Source: Streptomyces roseoviridis
GTDB taxonomy: Bacteria; Actinomycetota; Actinomycetes; Streptomycetales; Streptomycetaceae
Direction: 5' to 3'
NCBI RefSeq assembly: GCF_039535235.1
Contig: NZ_BAAAWU010000001.1
Coordinates: forward strand, 3,596,001-3,660,000
DNA length: 64,000 nt
Below are positions 45,266-53,599 of the stretch, piece after piece. The notes under the pieces are model-generated. The model was given only the letters and a program-made list of their open reading frames with translations. It was not told the DNA's origin and made no database searches. Made by a program: the position numbers and the translations under genes. Each line of letters opens with the position of its first letter. The first letter of the stretch is position 1.

Positions 45266-45600
45266 CGGGGTGCGGGTCTTGGGTGCTCGGGGTGTCCGTT
45301 GCGGGTGCGCTTCTGGATCGGCCGCCCTCTCTCCGAGTGTGGCCCCCTCCGCCGGCCCCTCAAGGGCGCTCCCTTCGGTCGCGTCGCTGCACGATTGCGC
45401 TTCGCTTCACCCTTGACCGCCCGGCTCCGGGGTCCTTTACACACTCGGAGGGCGGCCGGGGGGCGTGGCCACGCAAGGGGGCCGGGTATCGGCCGGGCGC
45501 CGCGGGCCAGTGGCACGTTGGTGGGTGGGGGCTCGGCTAGTGGCAGGGGAGAGGGAGGACCTTTCCCGCCGTGGGGGGGGTGCGCGGGCGTGGAGTCGGG
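45266..45600 (+). repeat. Left copy of ~335-bp inverted repeat
   Basis: Highly similar (estimated by eye at about 85-90%) to the reverse complement of 46546-46880. It contains the 138-bp MITE-like core at 45320-45457 and conserved flanks on both sides (GGGTGCGGGTCTTGGGTG; GGGGCGTGGCCACGC). Confidence 0.85.
45320..45457 (+). mobile_element. MITE-like 138-bp element, copy 1
   Basis: Bounded by imperfect terminal inverted repeats: GGCCGCCCTCTCTCCGAGTG at the left and CACACTCGGAGGGCGGCC at the right (the left carries an extra TCT). It has no coding capacity. About six or seven substitutions separate it from the inverted copy at 46688-46825. Confidence 0.6.
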
Positions 45601-45758
45601 TGGCTGGTTTGTTCGCGAGTTCCGACAGCAGGTGTCCACCACTTCGGCAGCCCCTGGGTCTCGCAGATTCGAACAGCCTAGGCTTGTCGACCCAGGCATT
45701 CCTGGCGAGAAGACGTGCGCCCTGATGCTCAGGGACCGGTCATAGAGGAAGAGTTGGC

Positions 45759-46232
45759 ATGGCGGGGGAACTGTGGGGATCGATGTTCTCGCTCGCGGGT
45801 GTGGTGCTTGGCGGGGCGCTGACGGCGTTCACCCAGCGTGCCGCCCAGCGGTCGGCCGATGAGGCCGAGGAGAGGCGGCAGTCGGCTGCGACGGCCGATG
45901 CGCGCCGGGCCGAGCAGGTGCAGGCCATCCAGGAGTTTCTTGCCTGTGCTCAGCTGGCCGAGCGGGCCGCCTACGCTCGCCCGGAAGTTTGGGGTGCCGA
46001 CGAGGACGGCTGGATGACCGGGGCGCAAGAGGTCATGACCAAGCTTTGGACGGCTGACCGCGCGGTCGCCCTGCTCTGTGACCCGGCCCTGGAGGCCCCC
46101 GCTCGTGCTTACGGACACGCGCTCAACCAGGCGGTCTGGCGCGAGATCGGGGATGTGCAGATCAACGAGCACCTGGAAGAGCACAAGAATGCCTTCATGA
46201 TCGCCGCTCGGGCGAGCCTGGCGCGCACATGA
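45759..46232 (+). CDS. Orphan membrane-anchored coiled-coil protein, 157 aa
   Basis: A 157-residue protein. The N-terminal hydrophobic helix LWGSMFSLAGVVLGGALTAF (about 5-24) probably anchors it in the membrane with the rest in the cytoplasm. A charged coiled coil follows (about 25-60: AQRSADEAEERRQSAATADA), then a helical domain (LACAQLAERAAYARPEVWG; LNQAVWREIGDV). ATG at 45759 with AGAGGAAGAG upstream. Codon use is less GC3-rich than its neighbours, suggesting acquisition. It lies between two inverted copies of the ~335-bp repeat, next to a WhiJ-like locus. Family unknown. Confidence 0.7.
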   Translation: MAGELWGSMFSLAGVVLGGALTAFTQRAAQRSADEAEERRQSAATADARRAEQVQAIQEFLACAQLAERAAYARPEVWGADEDGWMTGAQEVMTKLWTADRAVALLCDPALEAPARAYGHALNQAVWREIGDVQINEHLEEHKNAFMIAARASLART

Positions 46233-46545
46233 CCGATCGCCGCGAGCCGGTCACTAACTGAAGCTCGAGCGAGCCGAGTCGACCGCACTCGATCTTCGGT
46301 GCACAGGCATCCCTCGGGCCCAGACCCTGCCCGGGTCTCCCCGCCCTAGCGGTGCAAACTCCCTTGCCGAGACAGCCGAAGCGCATCTCCCGTCACAGGA
46401 GTCCTGCCCCGTCACATCACAGCCCGCGAGAGGGCAGTTTGCACCGACGGGCCGCCCCCGACCACCCTCCCCACCCACACACAGTGACCAGCGGGGCTTG
46501 AATCCCAGCCGACCGACTACCGCTCGCCGCCGAACCGACATTGGG

Positions 46546-46880
46546 CACCCCATTCCACGGCCGCGCACCCCCCACGAGGGGAGCGGCCTCCCCCACCCCC
46601 GCCACAAACCCGGCCCCCACCCACCAACGCGCCACCCGCCCACGGCGCCCGGCCGATACCCGGCCTGCCCGCGTGGCCACGCCCCCCGGCCGCCCTCCGA
46701 GTGTGAAAAGGACCCCGGAGCCGGCCGGTCAAGGGTGGAGCGAAGCGCAATCGCGCAGCGACGCGACCGAAGGGAGCGCCCTTGAGGGGTCGGTGGAGGG
46801 GGCCACACTCGGAGAGAGGGCGGCCGATCCAGAAGCCCACCAGCAACGCCCACCCCGACCACCCAAGACCCGCACCCCGG
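46546..46880 (-). repeat. Right copy of ~335-bp inverted repeat
   Basis: Reverse-complement partner of 45266-45600; the two enclose 945 bp including the coiled-coil gene. The outer end stops just short of the coding end of the macrolide-type glycosyltransferase gene. Confidence 0.85.
46688..46825 (-). mobile_element. MITE-like 138-bp element, copy 2
   Basis: Same 138-bp core in opposite orientation; the terminal inverted repeats GGCCGCCCTCCGAGTGTG and CACTCGGAGAGAGGGCGGCC are both visible. Confidence 0.6.
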
Positions 46881-46891
46881 CCACCACCCCC

Positions 46892-48118
46892 CTACGCCCG
46901 CTCCCCGAACCCCTCCACCAGCAGCTTCGCCGTCCGCTCCGCCCCGTCCGTGCGCACCTTGCCCGCCGCCGCCCTCGCCGCCGCGCCGGTCTCCGGGGCC
47001 AGGGCCGTCGACAGGGCCGCGGCCAGCGACGCGTAGGTCGGCGCCGGGCCGTCGTGCGCCGCGCCGATGCCGAGTTCGGCCACCCGCGCCGCCCAGTACG
47101 GCTGGTCGACGATCTGCGGGACCAGCACCTGCGGCACTCCCGCCCGCGCCGCCGTCGTGGTCGTGCCCGCGCCGCCGTGGTGAATGACGGCGGCCACCCT
47201 CGGGAAGAGCCGCTGGTGGTTCGCCTCCCCGACCGCCATGCAGTCGTCCTGGTCGTCGATCAGGCCCAGGTCCGCCCAGCCCCGCGACACGAGGACCCGA
47301 CGCCCGTGGGCGCGTACCGCCTCGATGGCCGCCCGGGCCGGTTCCGTCGAGCCCTGCATGCCCATGCTGCCGAAGCCCACGTACACCGGCGGCTCCCCGT
47401 CCTTCAGGAAGGCTTCCAGCTCCTCCGGCAGCGGCCGCTCGTCCGGCACGAACCACGCACCGGTCTGCGCCACGTCGAGGTCCGCCGGCTCCTGCCACGG
47501 ACCGAGGAACGGGTCCGCCGCCAGCAACGGCCGCTCCCCCATGGCGTAATGACGGACGCTCGGCACCGGCGGCAGCCCGACCTTGGCCCGCAGCGCGGTG
47601 AGTCCCGCGCCGAAGACGGCGTTCACGCTGTCGACGTCCCGGTCCCACAGCACCCGGTTGTCCGTCACTCCCTCCGGCAGGGGGTGCCCCGGCAGCGGAT
47701 ACGGCGGGTGGTGCGGCGAGGGCAGCATCCCGGGGAAGAAGGTCACGTACGCATAGCGCAGGCCCCGCTGCTCGGCGGCCGTCCGCGCTCCCGTCACCGC
47801 CGGGAACAGACCGGTCGCCAGGAGGGCGTCCGCCCCCTCGGCGGCCTCGGCCACCGCCTCGTACTGCGCCTCGGCCAGCGCGGCCACCCGGTCGGCCATG
47901 TCCTCCGCCGAGTTCGGCCTCGGCCCTGCCGCCAGCGCGCGGATGGAAAGGCGCACCGGCACCATCTCGACCCCGACGCCGGCGAGGCGGTCGGCGAACT
48001 CCTGGTCCTCGGGCGCGACCAGGCGGACTCGCGCCCCCGACCGCCCGAGCACGACCGCCAGAGCGGCCAGCGGCTCGACGTCCCCACGGGACCCGTACGA
48101 CGACAACACCACGCGCAT
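46892..48118 (-). CDS. UDP-glycosyltransferase-like (MGT/GT1) enzyme
   Basis: A 408-residue GT-B glycosyltransferase. N-terminal domain MRVVLSSYGSRGDVEPLAAL binds the acceptor; the C-terminal donor-site signature IHHGGAGTTTTAARAGVPQV (about 305-324) and PQIVDQPYWAARV are typical of GT1 enzymes acting on sterols, lipids or antibiotics, and GSMGMQG matches the beta-4 loop. ATG at 48118 with GGGGGAA upstream. It stands alone, so resistance or self-modification roles are speculative. Confidence 0.92.
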   Translation of the reverse strand: MRVVLSSYGSRGDVEPLAALAVVLGRSGARVRLVAPEDQEFADRLAGVGVEMVPVRLSIRALAAGPRPNSAEDMADRVAALAEAQYEAVAEAAEGADALLATGLFPAVTGARTAAEQRGLRYAYVTFFPGMLPSPHHPPYPLPGHPLPEGVTDNRVLWDRDVDSVNAVFGAGLTALRAKVGLPPVPSVRHYAMGERPLLAADPFLGPWQEPADLDVAQTGAWFVPDERPLPEELEAFLKDGEPPVYVGFGSMGMQGSTEPARAAIEAVRAHGRRVLVSRGWADLGLIDDQDDCMAVGEANHQRLFPRVAAVIHHGGAGTTTTAARAGVPQVLVPQIVDQPYWAARVAELGIGAAHDGPAPTYASLAAALSTALAPETGAAARAAAGKVRTDGAERTAKLLVEGFGERA

Positions 48119-48333
48119 GCGGTGGTTCCCCCTTCGGCTGGTTCCCTCGCCCGATTCGAGCGAAGGACGCCGATTGTGCGGCACCACCGGGGCCTTGCCG
48201 CAAGGCCCCCCGTGCGCTATACGTTGAGTACGGCGGGGAGCGCATACGGCTCCCGGCCTTTTCTTTTGCCCCCACTGCGCCGCCGCACCGCCGCACCGGC
48301 GCACCGGCGCGGCGAGGGTTGCGACAACGCGGA

Positions 48334-48384
48334 GAGGGCGGCCGGGCCCGAAGCCCCCGTGGAGCCTCCGGCCCGACCGCCCTC
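48334..48384 (-). terminator. Hairpin after small membrane gene
   Basis: A 15-bp stem with one mismatch: GAGGGCGGCCGGGCC (48334-48348) with GGCCCGACCGCCCTC (48370-48384), 25 bp downstream of the stop at 48410. Confidence 0.7.
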
Positions 48385-48409
48385 CTGAAGGCCGGTCGGT
48401 CGATAGTGG

Positions 48410-48643
48410 TCAGCCCAGCGCGAGCCAGGCCACGCCCGCGAGGACGGCGATCGCGACGACGATGCCGACGATCAGGCCCACGCGGGGGCCGGAGGAAGTC
48501 GCGGCGGCGGTCTGCTGCTGCCGCTGCGGGGTGCCCTCGTCGACGAAGGCGCGGAACATCTGGGTGCTGCCTGCGGGGTCGTAGGAGCCCTCGGGGGCCT
48601 GACCGCCGCCCTGGCCGTACGGTGCTTGGGGGTTGTGTGCCAT
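48410..48643 (-). CDS. Small tail-anchored membrane protein, 77 aa
   Basis: A 77-residue protein: Gly/Gln/Pro-rich N-terminus (MAHNPQAPYGQGGGQAPEG), a motif GSTQMFRAFVDEGTPQRQQQ, then a C-terminal transmembrane helix (VGLIVGIVVAIAVLAGVAWL). ATG at 48643. TTGGGG, an 18-bp spacer and TAGGGT ending 7 nt upstream indicate a leaderless promoter. A conserved streptomycete type of unknown function. Confidence 0.75.
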   Translation of the reverse strand: MAHNPQAPYGQGGGQAPEGSYDPAGSTQMFRAFVDEGTPQRQQQTAAATSSGPRVGLIVGIVVAIAVLAGVAWLALG

Positions 48644-48771
48644 GGGCCGGACCCTAGCGAAGTCGGGGTGGCGGCCCCAAGCCCCGCCCTCCGGCCCTGC
48701 CCCGGACCTGCACGCGCCCTCCCCCTCCGACCCGCTTTGCCGATTCTTTAGCACGCTTTGACCGATTTAGT

Positions 48772-48813
48772 TTGCCTGGAGCAACCATCCATCTCTATCG
48801 TTGCCCTAAGCAA
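48772..48813 (+). promoter_or_regulatory. Twin MarR operators over a promoter
   Basis: TTGC-N5-GCAA dyads at 48772-48784 and 48801-48813, 29 bp apart. A promoter TTGCCT (48772-48777), 18-bp spacer, TATCGT (48796-48801) overlaps both, so the MarR protein encoded 20 bp downstream probably represses its own operon. Confidence 0.7.
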
Positions 48814-48832
48814 CAAGATGTCGGAGTGTGCG

Positions 48833-49282
48833 ATGGAGACGGTCAACCGGAACCGGTACGAGGAGCTCGCCCGAGCGGTGAGCGCCTTCGGCGCCGTGAA
48901 GCGCGGGCTCTCCCGGGCCCTGCCCGCCCACTGCCAGGGCGGTGCGGCGGCCGTGCTCGCCCTGGTCAAACACCACGGCGACATGCGGACGAGCCGGCTC
49001 GCCGAGCTGATGGCCGTCGACATGTCGGTGTGCAGTCGCCACGTGGCGCACACCGTGGAGTACGGCTGGATCGAGCGACTGCCCGACCCGGACGACAAGC
49101 GATCCCGCATCCTGCGGCTCACTCCCGAGGGGTACGCGATGCTCGGCGAGCTCGACCGCCGGGTCACCGACGCCTTCTCCCGCCACCTCACGGAGTGGTC
49201 GGACGACGACGTCGCCCTGCTCACCGCACTGCTCGGCCGCCTCCGCGATTCCTTCGGGGACTGCCGGGCCCACCACGCCTGA
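48833..49282 (+). CDS. MarR-family repressor
   Basis: A 149-residue winged-helix MarR protein: METVNRNRYEELARAVSAFG, the recognition region MRTSRLAELMAVDMSVCSRH (about 50-69) and the wing LPDPDDKRSRILRLTPEG (about 84-101) are classic. ATG 48833 with GGAG upstream. It is co-directional with the MFS exporter 190 bp downstream, a standard MarR/multidrug-exporter pair. Cys residues at about 65 and 144 could sense oxidants, but this is a guess. Confidence 0.9.
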   Translation: METVNRNRYEELARAVSAFGAVKRGLSRALPAHCQGGAAAVLALVKHHGDMRTSRLAELMAVDMSVCSRHVAHTVEYGWIERLPDPDDKRSRILRLTPEGYAMLGELDRRVTDAFSRHLTEWSDDDVALLTALLGRLRDSFGDCRAHHA

Positions 49283-49472
49283 CACCCGTACCGCCTGACA
49301 CCCGCACCGCCTGACACCCGCACCGCCTGACGACCACCGGCCTCACGCCAATTCCGCGTGACGCCCACCCCGCCTCACGCCTCTTGCGCGTGACGCCCAC
49401 CCGGCGTGACGCCCACCCCGCCTCACGCCCGCTCCGCTCGACGCCCATCACGCTTGACCACGAAGGAAGTTC
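49283..49472. repeat. Degenerate 17-bp repeats between marR and MFS gene
   Basis: Starts as CACCCGCACCGCCTGA at a 17-bp period (three units, 49283-49331) and continues as looser CGTGACGCCCACCCCGCCTC units up to the MFS ribosome-binding site. Confidence 0.7.
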
Positions 49473-51125
49473 ATGGCTACGACCTCGCCCGACGCCGGTG
49501 TGCGGGACGGCCTCACCCCTCACGGGAGCGCCGGCCCCGGCGCCGCCCCGCCGATGACGCACCGACAGATCATGGAGGCGCTGTCCGGGCTGCTGCTCGG
49601 CATGTTCGTCGCCATCCTGTCCTCGACGATCGTCTCGAACGCCCTCCCCCAGATCATCACCGACCTCGGCGGTGGTCAGTCCGCCTACACCTGGGTCGTC
49701 ACCGCCGCCCTGCTGTCGATGACGGCGACCACCCCGCTCTGGGGCAAGCTGGCCGACCTCTTCTCCAAGAAGCTGCTCGTCCAGATAGCCCTGGTCATCT
49801 ACGTCGCCGGCTCGGTGGTCGCCGGTCTCTCCCAGAACACCGGCATGCTCATCGCCTGCCGCGTCGTCCAGGGCATCGGCGTCGGCGGTCTGACCGCCCT
49901 CTCCCAGATCATCCTGGCCGCCATGATCGCCCCGCGTGAGCGCGGCCGGTACAGCGGCTACCTCGGCGCGGTCTTCGCCGTCGCCACCGTCGGCGGCCCG
50001 CTGCTCGGCGGCGTCATCACCGACACCGACTGGCTCGGCTGGCGCTGGTGCTTCTACGTCGGCGTGCCCTTCGCGATCATCGCGCTGCTCGTCCTCCAGA
50101 AGACCCTCAAGCTGCCCGTCGTGAAGCGCCAGGTCAAGGTCGACTGGGCCGGCGCCCTCTTCATCAGCGCCGCCGTCTCCCTGCTCCTCATCTGGGTCAC
50201 CTTCGCGGGCGACAAGTACGACTGGCTGTCCTGGCAGACCGCCGTCATGGTGGGCGGTTCGATCGTCCTCGGCGCGGTCTTCGTCCTCGTCGAGTCGAAG
50301 GCGTCCGAGCCGATCATCCCGCTGCGGCTCTTCCGCAACCGCACGATCACCCTGGCCTCGCTGGCCTCGCTCTTCGTGGGCGTCGCGATGTTCGCCGGCA
50401 CGGTCTTCTTCAGCCAGTACTTCCAGCTGGCCCGCGACGAGTCGCCGACGATGTCCGGCGTCCTCACCATCCCGATGATCGCCGGCCTGTTCGTCTCCTC
50501 GACGGTCTCCGGCATGATCATCACCAAGACCGGCCGCTGGAAGACCTGGCTGATCAGCGGCGGCGCCCTCGCCACCGGCGGCCTGGGCCTGCTCGGCACC
50601 ATCCGTTACGACACGGAGTACTGGCACATCGCCGTCTTCATGGCGGTGCTCGGCCTCGGACTCGGCATGATGATGCAGAACCTGGTGCTCTGCACCCAGA
50701 ACCAGGTCGCCCCCTCCGACCTCGGTGCCGCCTCCTCCGTCGTCACCTTCTTCCGCTCCCTGGGCGGTGCGATCGGCGTCTCGGCGCTCGGCGCGGTCAT
50801 GGCCCACCGGGTCACCGACTACGTCAAGGAGGGCCTGGCCGAGCTCGGCCCGAAGGCCGCCGGGGCCGTGGGTCAGGGCGGCGGCGGCATCCCGGACATG
50901 GACAAGCTGCCGGCCCCGATCCGTACGGTCATGGAGAGTGCGTACGGGCACGGCGTCGGCGACGTCTTCCTCTACTCGGCGCCCTTCGCGCTGCTCGCCT
51001 TCGTGGTGACGCTCTTCATCAAGGAGGTCGCGCTGAAGAGCAGCTCGGCCCCCGAGGCACCCGCGGCGCCTGCGGAGAAGAACGAGAAGAGCGAGCAGAG
51101 CGAGAAGAGCGGGCAGAGCGCCTAG
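49473..51125 (+). CDS. DHA2-family multidrug MFS exporter
   Basis: A 550-residue, 14-helix exporter. Helix 1 LLLGMFVAILSSTIVSNALP (about 41-60), motif A GKLADLFSKKLLV, and the motif-C region YLGAVFAVATVGGPLLGGVI are present. The hydrophilic C-terminal tail contains KNEKSEQSEKSG repeats. ATG 49473 with GAAGGAAG upstream. Probably co-transcribed with and controlled by the MarR gene. Substrates unknown. Confidence 0.92.
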   Translation: MATTSPDAGVRDGLTPHGSAGPGAAPPMTHRQIMEALSGLLLGMFVAILSSTIVSNALPQIITDLGGGQSAYTWVVTAALLSMTATTPLWGKLADLFSKKLLVQIALVIYVAGSVVAGLSQNTGMLIACRVVQGIGVGGLTALSQIILAAMIAPRERGRYSGYLGAVFAVATVGGPLLGGVITDTDWLGWRWCFYVGVPFAIIALLVLQKTLKLPVVKRQVKVDWAGALFISAAVSLLLIWVTFAGDKYDWLSWQTAVMVGGSIVLGAVFVLVESKASEPIIPLRLFRNRTITLASLASLFVGVAMFAGTVFFSQYFQLARDESPTMSGVLTIPMIAGLFVSSTVSGMIITKTGRWKTWLISGGALATGGLGLLGTIRYDTEYWHIAVFMAVLGLGLGMMMQNLVLCTQNQVAPSDLGAASSVVTFFRSLGGAIGVSALGAVMAHRVTDYVKEGLAELGPKAAGAVGQGGGGIPDMDKLPAPIRTVMESAYGHGVGDVFLYSAPFALLAFVVTLFIKEVALKSSSAPEAPAAPAEKNEKSEQSEKSGQSA

Positions 51126-51133
51126 GAAGGACT

Positions 51134-51166
51134 CCCGGCCGCGCTTCGAGCGGAGGCGCGGCCGGG
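51134..51166. terminator. Bidirectional terminator between MFS and TetR genes
   Basis: A perfect 11-bp stem CCCGGCCGCGC/GCGCGGCCGGG with an 11-nt loop between convergent genes. Confidence 0.8.
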
Positions 51167-51208
51167 TCGGGTACGGAGCGGCGGGTCAGGGGACGGCTCG
51201 CCGCTCCG

Positions 51209-52000
51209 TCATTCAGCCGGGCGGTCGGAACGGCTCCGCTCGACCATGACCTCGATGCCGGCGATCAGGACCTCGAGCGCGTAGTCGAAGTCGCGGTCCC
51301 AGATGTCGCTGACGGTGCCGTGCGAGGCGCGCTCGTCGAGGATCTCCGCGATCGGTTCCAGCGCCTCCACGAACCGCGGGTCGTCGCGGAACGCTCTGAT
51401 GGACTCCCCGTAGAAGTCGTCCTGCGACATCCCGGCCTCGTTCGCCCGGCGCTGGAACTGGGACTCGATGGTCCCGTAGCCGTAGACGAACTGGAAGACG
51501 GCCGACATCGCGCTGGGCTGGCGGTCGAGCGGCAGGCCGCTGGCCCGGACCGCCTCCTGGATCTTGGAGCCGACGGCGATCGCGTGCGGGCCGATGTTGA
51601 GGTACTGCCCCGCGCACGGCGACATCCACGGGTGGCGCACCAGCATCCGCCGGTAGGCCAGGGCGAGCACCTTGATCCGGTCGCGCCAGTCGCCGGCGGA
51701 GTCGACCTCGGCCAGGTCGATCTCGGCGTAGCAGGTGTCGATGGCGTACTCGATGATGTCGTCCTTGGTGTCCACGTACCAGTACAGGGACATCGCGGTG
51801 ACGTTCAGCTCGGTCGCCAGCTTGCGCATGGAGAGCTTGGCCAGGCCCTCCTCGTCCAGCATCCGGATCGACGCCGCGACGATCCGGTCCCGGTCGAGCC
51901 CGGCCGGGCCGCCCCCGCTGCGGGCGGCCCGGCGGTCCCCGTTCTCCAGCCAGACGCTGGAACGCGCCGGGTTCCTGGCCCGATCCGCTGCCTTGACCAT
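51209..52000 (-). CDS. TetR-family regulator with TetR_C domain
   Basis: A 263-residue repressor: helix-turn-helix about 35-85 (RDRIVAASIRMLDEEGLAKL; MRKLATELNVTAMSLYWYVD), then a classical TetR C-terminal ligand domain (RRMLVRHPWMSPCAG; FVYGYGTIESQFQRR). It is encoded 36 bp after the stop of a DHA2 exporter on the same strand, so the repressor is the second gene of the operon it probably controls through the dyads at 53600-53656. Confidence 0.9.
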   Translation of the reverse strand: MVKAADRARNPARSSVWLENGDRRAARSGGGPAGLDRDRIVAASIRMLDEEGLAKLSMRKLATELNVTAMSLYWYVDTKDDIIEYAIDTCYAEIDLAEVDSAGDWRDRIKVLALAYRRMLVRHPWMSPCAGQYLNIGPHAIAVGSKIQEAVRASGLPLDRQPSAMSAVFQFVYGYGTIESQFQRRANEAGMSQDDFYGESIRAFRDDPRFVEALEPIAEILDERASHGTVSDIWDRDFDYALEVLIAGIEVMVERSRSDRPAE

Positions 52001-52036
52001 CGCGTTCCTTCCGTCCGTCAGTGGTTCGCGACCATG

Positions 52037-53587
52037 CTAGGCAGCTCCGGTCGGCTGATCGGACGGCTCGGCGGCCTTGCCTGCGGCATCGGCGCGTTCG
52101 GCTCGTTCGGCTCGTTCGGCGCGTTCGACGCGTTCGGCGCGCTTCAGCAGGGCCGCCGCGACCAGGCCGCCGGCGAGGACGGCGATCGCGCCCACGAGCT
52201 GGCTGGTCTGGAGCCCGGTGGCGAAGGCGTCGGAGATCGCCGCCCGCTCGGTGTCGTTTCCGGCCGCGGCGAGGGCGGCGGGCAGCGAGGTCGCGGTGAC
52301 GGTGACGAGCGCGGCGAACCGGGCGTTGAGGACGGCACCGAGGACGGCGACGCCGAGACCGTTGCCGAACTCGGCGAGGGTGCCGTTGACGCCCGCGCCC
52401 ACACCGGCCTTCTCCGGCGGGATCGCGCTCATGATGGCGTTGGCCATGGCCGGGTTGGAGACGGCGAGACCGGTGCCCATGAGCACCAGGCCGAGCAGCA
52501 TGCCCCAGTAGGTGCCGTCGGTGCCGCCGCCGATCAGGGCGATCGAGCCGAGGCCGGCCGCCACCAGCGTCATGCCGACGGTGACGGTGAGCGGGGTGCC
52601 GAGCTTCATCACGATCCGCGGGCCGACCCCGGTGAGGTTGAGCGCCACGACGGTCAGCGCGAGCGGCGCCATCCGCAGACCCGCCTCCAGCGGCTCGTAC
52701 CCGAGGACGAACTGGAGGTGCTGGGTGAGCAGGAACAGCGAGCCGCCCATGCCGAACATCACCAGGATGGCGCCGGCGACCGCGCCGACGAACTTCTGGT
52801 TGCGGAAGAAGTGCATGTCGAGCATCGGGTACGGGACGCGCAGCTCCCACGCGGCGAACGCGGCCAGGACGACGACGCCGATCGCGGCCGGGACCAGCAC
52901 CTCGGCGGAGGTCCAGCCGTGCTCGGGGCCGGTGATGATCGCGTACACGGCGGCGGTCATGCCGATGGTGGACAGCAGGGCGCCGAGCAGGTCGGGGCGC
53001 TCTCCCTGCGGGTTCTTGGACTCGGGGACGAGCTTGAGGACGGCGACCAGGCCGATCAGCGCCACCGGGATGTTGATGAGGAAGATCATTCCCCACCAGA
53101 AGTGGTTGAGGATCGCGCCGCCGATCAGCGGGCCGGCGGCGAAGCCGAGCGAGCCGACGGTGGCCCAGAGCGCGATGGCCTTGACCCGCTCGGAGTCGTC
53201 GAAGATCTGCATGACGACGGCGAGGGTCGTGGTCATGAGCAGCGCGCCGCCGACGCCCATGCCCGCGCGGGCGGCGATCAGCTGCGCGCTGGACTCGGCG
53301 AGGCCGGCGGTGAGCGAGCCGATGCCGAACAGCGCGAGCCCGATCGCCAGCATCTTCTTGCGGCCGTAGCGGTCGGCGGCGTTGCCCGCGGTGAGCAGCA
53401 GTCCGGACTGGACGAGCGAGTAGGCGTTGATCATCCACTGGATGTCGCTGGTGGACGCGTGGAGTTCGGTGGTCAGCGAGGGGATGGCGACGCTGAGCAC
53501 GGTGTTGTCGAGCAGCACGGTGAGCTGGGCGAGGCAGATGACGCCGAGGATCAGCCAGCGCTGCGGGTGGCCGCCGGTGGCTGTCAT
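52037..53587 (-). CDS. DHA2-family MFS exporter, TetR-linked
   Basis: A 516-residue, 14-helix antiporter: helix 1 LTVLLDNTVLSVAIPSL (about 22-38), motif A GNAADRYGRKKMLAI (about 66-80), ATVGSLGFAAGPLIGGAIL (motif C). The hydrophilic tail has a tandem ERAERAERAERA repeat. ATG at 53587 was chosen (AGGAG 7 nt upstream) over the TTG two codons earlier. Paired operators overlap its promoter. Likely an antibiotic exporter induced by its substrate. Confidence 0.92.
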   Translation of the reverse strand: MTATGGHPQRWLILGVICLAQLTVLLDNTVLSVAIPSLTTELHASTSDIQWMINAYSLVQSGLLLTAGNAADRYGRKKMLAIGLALFGIGSLTAGLAESSAQLIAARAGMGVGGALLMTTTLAVVMQIFDDSERVKAIALWATVGSLGFAAGPLIGGAILNHFWWGMIFLINIPVALIGLVAVLKLVPESKNPQGERPDLLGALLSTIGMTAAVYAIITGPEHGWTSAEVLVPAAIGVVVLAAFAAWELRVPYPMLDMHFFRNQKFVGAVAGAILVMFGMGGSLFLLTQHLQFVLGYEPLEAGLRMAPLALTVVALNLTGVGPRIVMKLGTPLTVTVGMTLVAAGLGSIALIGGGTDGTYWGMLLGLVLMGTGLAVSNPAMANAIMSAIPPEKAGVGAGVNGTLAEFGNGLGVAVLGAVLNARFAALVTVTATSLPAALAAAGNDTERAAISDAFATGLQTSQLVGAIAVLAGGLVAAALLKRAERVERAERAERAERADAAGKAAEPSDQPTGAA

Positions 53588-53599
53588 GGGCAACTCCTA

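Larger units (their letters stand above)
45067..45758. other. 692-bp gap: gene remnant plus left arm of large inverted repeat
   Basis: No intact gene is seen. It contains a short minus-strand gene remnant near 45172-45265, the left copy of the ~335-bp repeat (45266-45600), and a promoter-like lower-GC stretch (45640-45740) ahead of the coiled-coil gene. Confidence 0.6.
46233..46891. other. 659-bp gap with right arm of large inverted repeat
   Basis: No credible gene. 46350-46446 carries an 11-bp inverted repeat (CGGTGCAAACT ... AGTTTGCACCG) enclosing 75 bp; 46546-46880 is the inverted repeat copy, ending 11 bp before the stop of the glycosyltransferase gene. Confidence 0.6.

Noticed and set aside
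46480..46520. tRNA fragment (a TTGAATC T-loop-like string)
   Set aside because: The flanking bases do not form a T-stem and no acceptor or anticodon arm is present.
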